A stretch of DNA of 64,000 bases from Proteobacteria bacterium SG_bin9. GTDB lineage: Bacteria; Pseudomonadota; Alphaproteobacteria; Rhizobiales; Xanthobacteraceae. Location of the stretch: assembly GCA_002083525.1 (NCBI GenBank), contig LWDM01000074.1, positions 15,166 to 79,165 of the forward strand. Direction: 5' to 3'. Each line of letters starts with the position of its first letter. Positions within the stretch are counted from its first letter, which is position 1. The notes under the pieces were generated by a model. It did not search any database and was not told where the DNA came from. It was given only the letters and a program-made list of their open reading frames with translations. Below, piece after piece: positions 61,018-64,000 of the stretch. Made by a program: the position numbers and the translations under genes.

Positions 61018-62717
61018 TATCGCAACGGAACGATGAACTCGGTTCCGCGGCCGGTTTCGCCGCCGGTGTTGAAGCTGACGTCGGACACGACGATCGAGCT
61101 GCCGGCCGAGAGATTGAAGGCGATGCGCTGCAGCGCTTCTTCCGGGATGCTGATGCGATCAAGCGCCTGCGAGGCGGTCATCGGCGTCGGGCCGAACGTG
61201 GAGTGGAACACGTCGCGCATCCGCGTCTTGCCGCTCGGCGTCTTGCCGGGCTGGCGTTCGACCAGCGTCTTGACGACGCCGGGGAGCGAGGCGACCGACC
61301 ATTCGAAGCTCGTGTTGTCTTCGCTGGCCTTGCGCACGGTGAAGACGTGGGTGCCGATCGGCTTGTCGTCGGCGAACGTTACCGGCACCTCGAACACGGG
61401 TTCGAAGTTCTGGCGCATGTAAAGTTTGCCATCCTTCTTGCTGATCAGGACCGCGACCTGTCCCGAGCGCTTCGGCAGTTGCATCCACGCCGGCGTCTGC
61501 GGCTCGGTGGGCGCGTCCGCAACGGCCGGCTTGTCCGTCGAGCCCTTCAGCGCGTCGTTGATCGTGAGCGTGACGGTGCCCGTGCGCGAAGGTGCAGCGT
61601 CGTCTGGCTTTGTTTCGGCGGCTTTGGTCTCGGCGGCCGGCTCGGTTGCCTTGATTTCGGGACCTTTGATCTCGACAGGCGTATCGGCGGTTTTGACCTC
61701 GGGAGCCGGTGCGCTCGTGGCCGCCGCTTCAGCCGGTTTCGCTTCGTCCGTCTTGGTTTCGGCAGCTTCAGCCGGTTTGGCGTCGTCCGCCTTCACATCG
61801 GCCGACGGGGTTTCGACAGGTTTCTCGGCGGTGTCCACCGGAGCTGCCGATGCGACGGCCTTGTCATCGGCCTTCACTTCGATCGTCGTCGGTTCGGTTG
61901 TTGCCGCGATAGGTTTGCTGTCGTCGGCCACCTTGACGTCGGTGGTCGTTCCACGCAGCGGGGTATCGGACACAATCGCATCCGACTTGATCGCCGGCAG
62001 TACGCCGCTGGCGTCGGCGGTACGAACGGGCAATTTCGACTGAGGCAGGTCCGCGACGGGCGAGGGCAGCATTGCGACAAGCGTCTTGTGCGTGACGTCG
62101 ACCGGCGTGACCTCGTCCGGAGTGATGATGACGCGCGCGCCGCGCCGGTTGGTCCAGTTCCATAGCCGTGCAGCGAACTGGGCCGGCAAACGGATGCAGC
62201 CGTGCGATGCGGGATAGCCAGGCAACTCACCGGCATGAAGCGCGACGCCCGACCAGGTGATGCGCTGCATGAACGGCATCGGCGCGCTGCTATACAGATT
62301 GGAGCGGTGCCATTTGCTCTTTTCGAGGATGCTGAACACACCCATCGGCGTGGGATGCGACTTCGTCCCCGAGGAGATCGGCGACTCCGCGAACAGGCCG
62401 CGCTCGTCGTAGATCTTCAGCCGCTGCTTTTCGAGCGACACCATGATCACGAGCGGCCCTTGCGGCTTCAGATCGTTCTTCGGCGCGTCGGGAAGCTTCG
62501 GGTAGCTCGCCTTTGCCTGACGTTGACGGATCGGGCGCTGCGGATATGGCTCCGCGCGGTCAGCGAACAGGCCCGGCCAATCGCCGCGTGAGGTGAACTG
62601 CGCTGCTGCGGATGTGGGTCCCAAGCCGATCAGGCCGGTCAGTCCTGCACCAACGAAAACAGACAGTCGCGCCAAAAACGGCGCGGACATGCGACGGTCG
62701 GTTGAATAGTTCGTCAC
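61017..62717 (-). CDS. L,D-transpeptidase with a second, apparently inactive YkuD-like domain
   Basis: A 566-residue secreted protein. After a signal peptide (cleavage near SAAAQ, residue 40) comes a YkuD domain (about 87-200) with His161 and the catalytic motif SHGCIRL (Cys174). A low-complexity Ala/Lys/Glu/Thr-rich linker (about 235-415) follows, then a second region (about 430-566, QVAVLISKKDGKLYMRQ, IGTHVFTV) that resembles the first half of a YkuD domain but has no SHGC motif. It should crosslink peptidoglycan or anchor proteins. The start is GTG 62717, eight bases after GGGA. Single gene. Confidence 0.88.
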   Translation of the reverse strand: MTNYSTDRRMSAPFLARLSVFVGAGLTGLIGLGPTSAAAQFTSRGDWPGLFADRAEPYPQRPIRQRQAKASYPKLPDAPKNDLKPQGPLVIMVSLEKQRLKIYDERGLFAESPISSGTKSHPTPMGVFSILEKSKWHRSNLYSSAPMPFMQRITWSGVALHAGELPGYPASHGCIRLPAQFAARLWNWTNRRGARVIITPDEVTPVDVTHKTLVAMLPSPVADLPQSKLPVRTADASGVLPAIKSDAIVSDTPLRGTTTDVKVADDSKPIAATTEPTTIEVKADDKAVASAAPVDTAEKPVETPSADVKADDAKPAEAAETKTDEAKPAEAAATSAPAPEVKTADTPVEIKGPEIKATEPAAETKAAETKPDDAAPSRTGTVTLTINDALKGSTDKPAVADAPTEPQTPAWMQLPKRSGQVAVLISKKDGKLYMRQNFEPVFEVPVTFADDKPIGTHVFTVRKASEDNTSFEWSVASLPGVVKTLVERQPGKTPSGKTRMRDVFHSTFGPTPMTASQALDRISIPEEALQRIAFNLSAGSSIVVSDVSFNTGGETGRGTEFIVPLR

Positions 62718-62971
62718 AACAAGGTTCCCAGCCCCGGGTCTAACTTCGGGCCAGTCGGTGATGCCGTCGGCCCGTACGATAACTTCGATTCACCAATGCA
62801 TTAGTGTCTCAGACCGCCATCCGGTTCGCCAGAGCCGCACGGTTATTTCGGCCTGGTGGTGCCAAAAAGTGACTCCGGAATCCCCAGAAATTGGTTTGGG
62901 GGGTGCCGAGATGCTTCCGGCAGCAATCACCGCGTCCCATATACGCCGAAGCGGTAAAGGAGACCCTGACG

Positions 62972-63520
62972 ATGCCCCTGAAACGACCTCTGGCGACCCC
63001 ACTGAACTGGCGGGCGCTAGCCCTGGCTGCGATCGTGGGCGTGACAGCCCTTGCGGGCGCGGCGCAGGCAGCGGAGGAGCCGGATCTGATCTTCCGCCGC
63101 TCGACCGTGTTCAAGTTCCTGAGCCCCAACGACAAGCTCGCGACCTACGCGGTCGACGACCCGCAGGTCGAGGGCGTGGCATGCCATTTCACGGTTCCCG
63201 AAAAGGGTGGCTTCAAGGGCTGGCTCGGCCTTGCCGAGGAAGTCTCGGACGTGTCGCTGGCCTGTCGCCAAGTCGGCCCGATCAAGTTCAAAACCAAGTT
63301 CGAGCAGGGCGAGGACATGTTCAGGCAGCGCCGCTCGCTGTTCTTCAAGAAGCTACAGATCGTCCGCGGCTGCGACGCCAAGCGCAACGTGCTGGTCTAC
63401 ATGGTCTACTCGGACAAGCTGATCGACGGCTCGCCGAAGAACTCGACCTCGACGGTGCCGATCATGCCGTGGGGGACCGGGGCGGCCGTCGAGAAATGCA
63501 GCGAATTCGTAACCAACTAG
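62972..63520 (+). CDS. creA: CreA family periplasmic protein
   Basis: A 182-residue protein with a signal peptide ending in GAAQAA (about residue 35), followed by the CreA fold: DDPQVEGVACHFTVPEKGGFKGWLGLAEE in two blocks, SDVSLACRQVGPI and QIVRGCDAKRNVLVYMVYSDKLIDGSPKNS. Conserved cysteines in ACHF, ACRQ, RGCD and KCSE probably pair in the periplasm. The family is conserved but its role is unknown. AAAGGAG lies before ATG 62972. It is divergent from the transpeptidase gene. Confidence 0.92.
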   Translation: MPLKRPLATPLNWRALALAAIVGVTALAGAAQAAEEPDLIFRRSTVFKFLSPNDKLATYAVDDPQVEGVACHFTVPEKGGFKGWLGLAEEVSDVSLACRQVGPIKFKTKFEQGEDMFRQRRSLFFKKLQIVRGCDAKRNVLVYMVYSDKLIDGSPKNSTSTVPIMPWGTGAAVEKCSEFVTN

Positions 63521-63588
63521 CGATGTGGTCACGGCGGTTCCCGAGTTCGTGATTTCGGCGCTGTGGGCGCAAGCCCTATGATCGGCGC

Positions 63589-63879
63589 ATGGTTCGATGC
63601 CGCAGCCTGCACCTGGTCTTTGCGCTCGTGTTGCCAATCCTGTTGACGGCATGGGGCTCAGCGTTGGCGCGGCCATGCCTGATGGATCCCTCGACCAAGA
63701 GCGATTGCTGTGACGGCCTGATGTGCAGTCCGTCCTGCGCAATCGGCTGCCAGTCGACGGTGACGCCGGAGCGACCGGTATCGGTTGTGAGGTTTGATGC
63801 GTCAGCCGTCGTTGGCGCCGCCGCCGTGAATGAACTCGTTGGAATTGACATTGCGCCGGATGTGCCGCCGCCGCGATAG
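63589..63879 (+). CDS. Small secreted cysteine-rich hypothetical protein
   Basis: A 96-residue protein with a signal peptide (MVRCRSLHLVFALVLPILLTAWGSALA) and a short cysteine cluster, RPCLMDP then DCCDGLMCSPSCAIGC, giving six cysteines within about 25 residues; it could form disulfides or bind a metal. The C-terminal half is plain. I do not recognise a family. No strong ribosome-binding site is visible. It lies 52 bases before another exported protein gene and may form a unit with it. Confidence 0.6.
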   Translation: MVRCRSLHLVFALVLPILLTAWGSALARPCLMDPSTKSDCCDGLMCSPSCAIGCQSTVTPERPVSVVRFDASAVVGAAAVNELVGIDIAPDVPPPR

Positions 63880-63931
63880 CGCAGCGGACGGACATGCGTT
63901 TCAATTCAAATATCCAAGTAGGAGATGACTG

Positions 63932-64000
63932 ATGAAGAAGTGGATTATCGCCGCGCTGTTCGCGGTGTTCGGCCTCACGGGCGTGGCTTACGCCGGTAAC
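63932..64000 (+). CDS. Exported protein, N-terminal fragment (cut by window edge)
   Basis: Only 23 codons are visible: MKKWIIAALFAVFGL then TGVAYAGN, a clear signal peptide. GTAGGAG lies before the ATG, so this is a real gene start. The mature protein is outside the window, so no function can be given. Confidence 0.75.
   Translation, partial: MKKWIIAALFAVFGLTGVAYAGN

Overview
The window is a GC-rich, densely packed stretch of alphaproteobacterial chromosome. Gene order and repeats point to Hyphomicrobiales near Bradyrhizobiaceae/Xanthobacteraceae: dnaB-alr-radA-cvpA-purF, lptF-lptG-lptD-surA-pdxA-rsmA, pepA-holC, purM-purN opposite a CDP-alcohol transferase and hdaA, and ppk-ppx next to rnd-aspS. 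The dispersed GCATGATC...GATCATGC palindrome and two GGAAC-type (sigma EcfG) promoters also fit that group. No rRNA, tRNA, CRISPR array, prophage or insertion sequence was seen. The genus cannot be fixed by eye.

Layout. 1-15.9 kb: a mostly minus-strand housekeeping block (purF, cvpA, radA, alr, dnaB, rplI, a DUF2232 protein, rpsR, rpsF). It is interrupted by plus-strand accessory genes. One insert holds two paralogous polytopic membrane proteins on either side of a secreted NHL-repeat protein, next to a TauE-type transporter. Another holds a 66-residue protein behind a perfect EcfG-type promoter and a secreted one-heme protein. 16.1-24.7 kb: lipid and envelope genes on the plus strand, namely a TetR regulator with a fatty acid desaturase behind a clear operator, then fabD, fabG, acpP, fabF, mltG, yicC and gmk. 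24.7-33.4 kb: a minus-strand outer-membrane biogenesis operon, lptF-lptG-lptD-surA-pdxA-rsmA, ending with a zinc alcohol dehydrogenase. 33.8-39.9 kb: pepA and holC, a repeat-rich gap, a lipoprotein, an ABC-F ATPase, a small NepR-like protein with an EcfG-type promoter, a small secreted protein and ndk.

40-46.9 kb: two TerC-family genes with a small membrane protein, an autotransporter-type beta-barrel protein, purN-purM, a CDP-alcohol phosphatidyltransferase and hdaA. 46.9-52.1 kb: a divergent TetR/SDR pair with twin palindromic operators, then ppk-ppx behind a Pho-box-like sequence. 52.1-64 kb: rnd, a small secreted protein, a two-domain VOC protein, aspS, a malic enzyme with a phosphotransacetylase-like domain, a DoxX protein, a DHFR-fold protein, a secreted glutathione peroxidase, an L,D-transpeptidase with an apparently dead second domain, a CreA-family protein, a Cys-rich secreted protein and a gene cut by the window edge.

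Most genes are core functions: replication, translation, purine and fatty acid synthesis, LPS export and polyphosphate metabolism. The parts most worth a second look are the membrane-protein/NHL insert, the two small EcfG-linked genes, the SDR that lacks the usual catalytic lysine, the rpsF leader hairpin and the intergenic palindromes.
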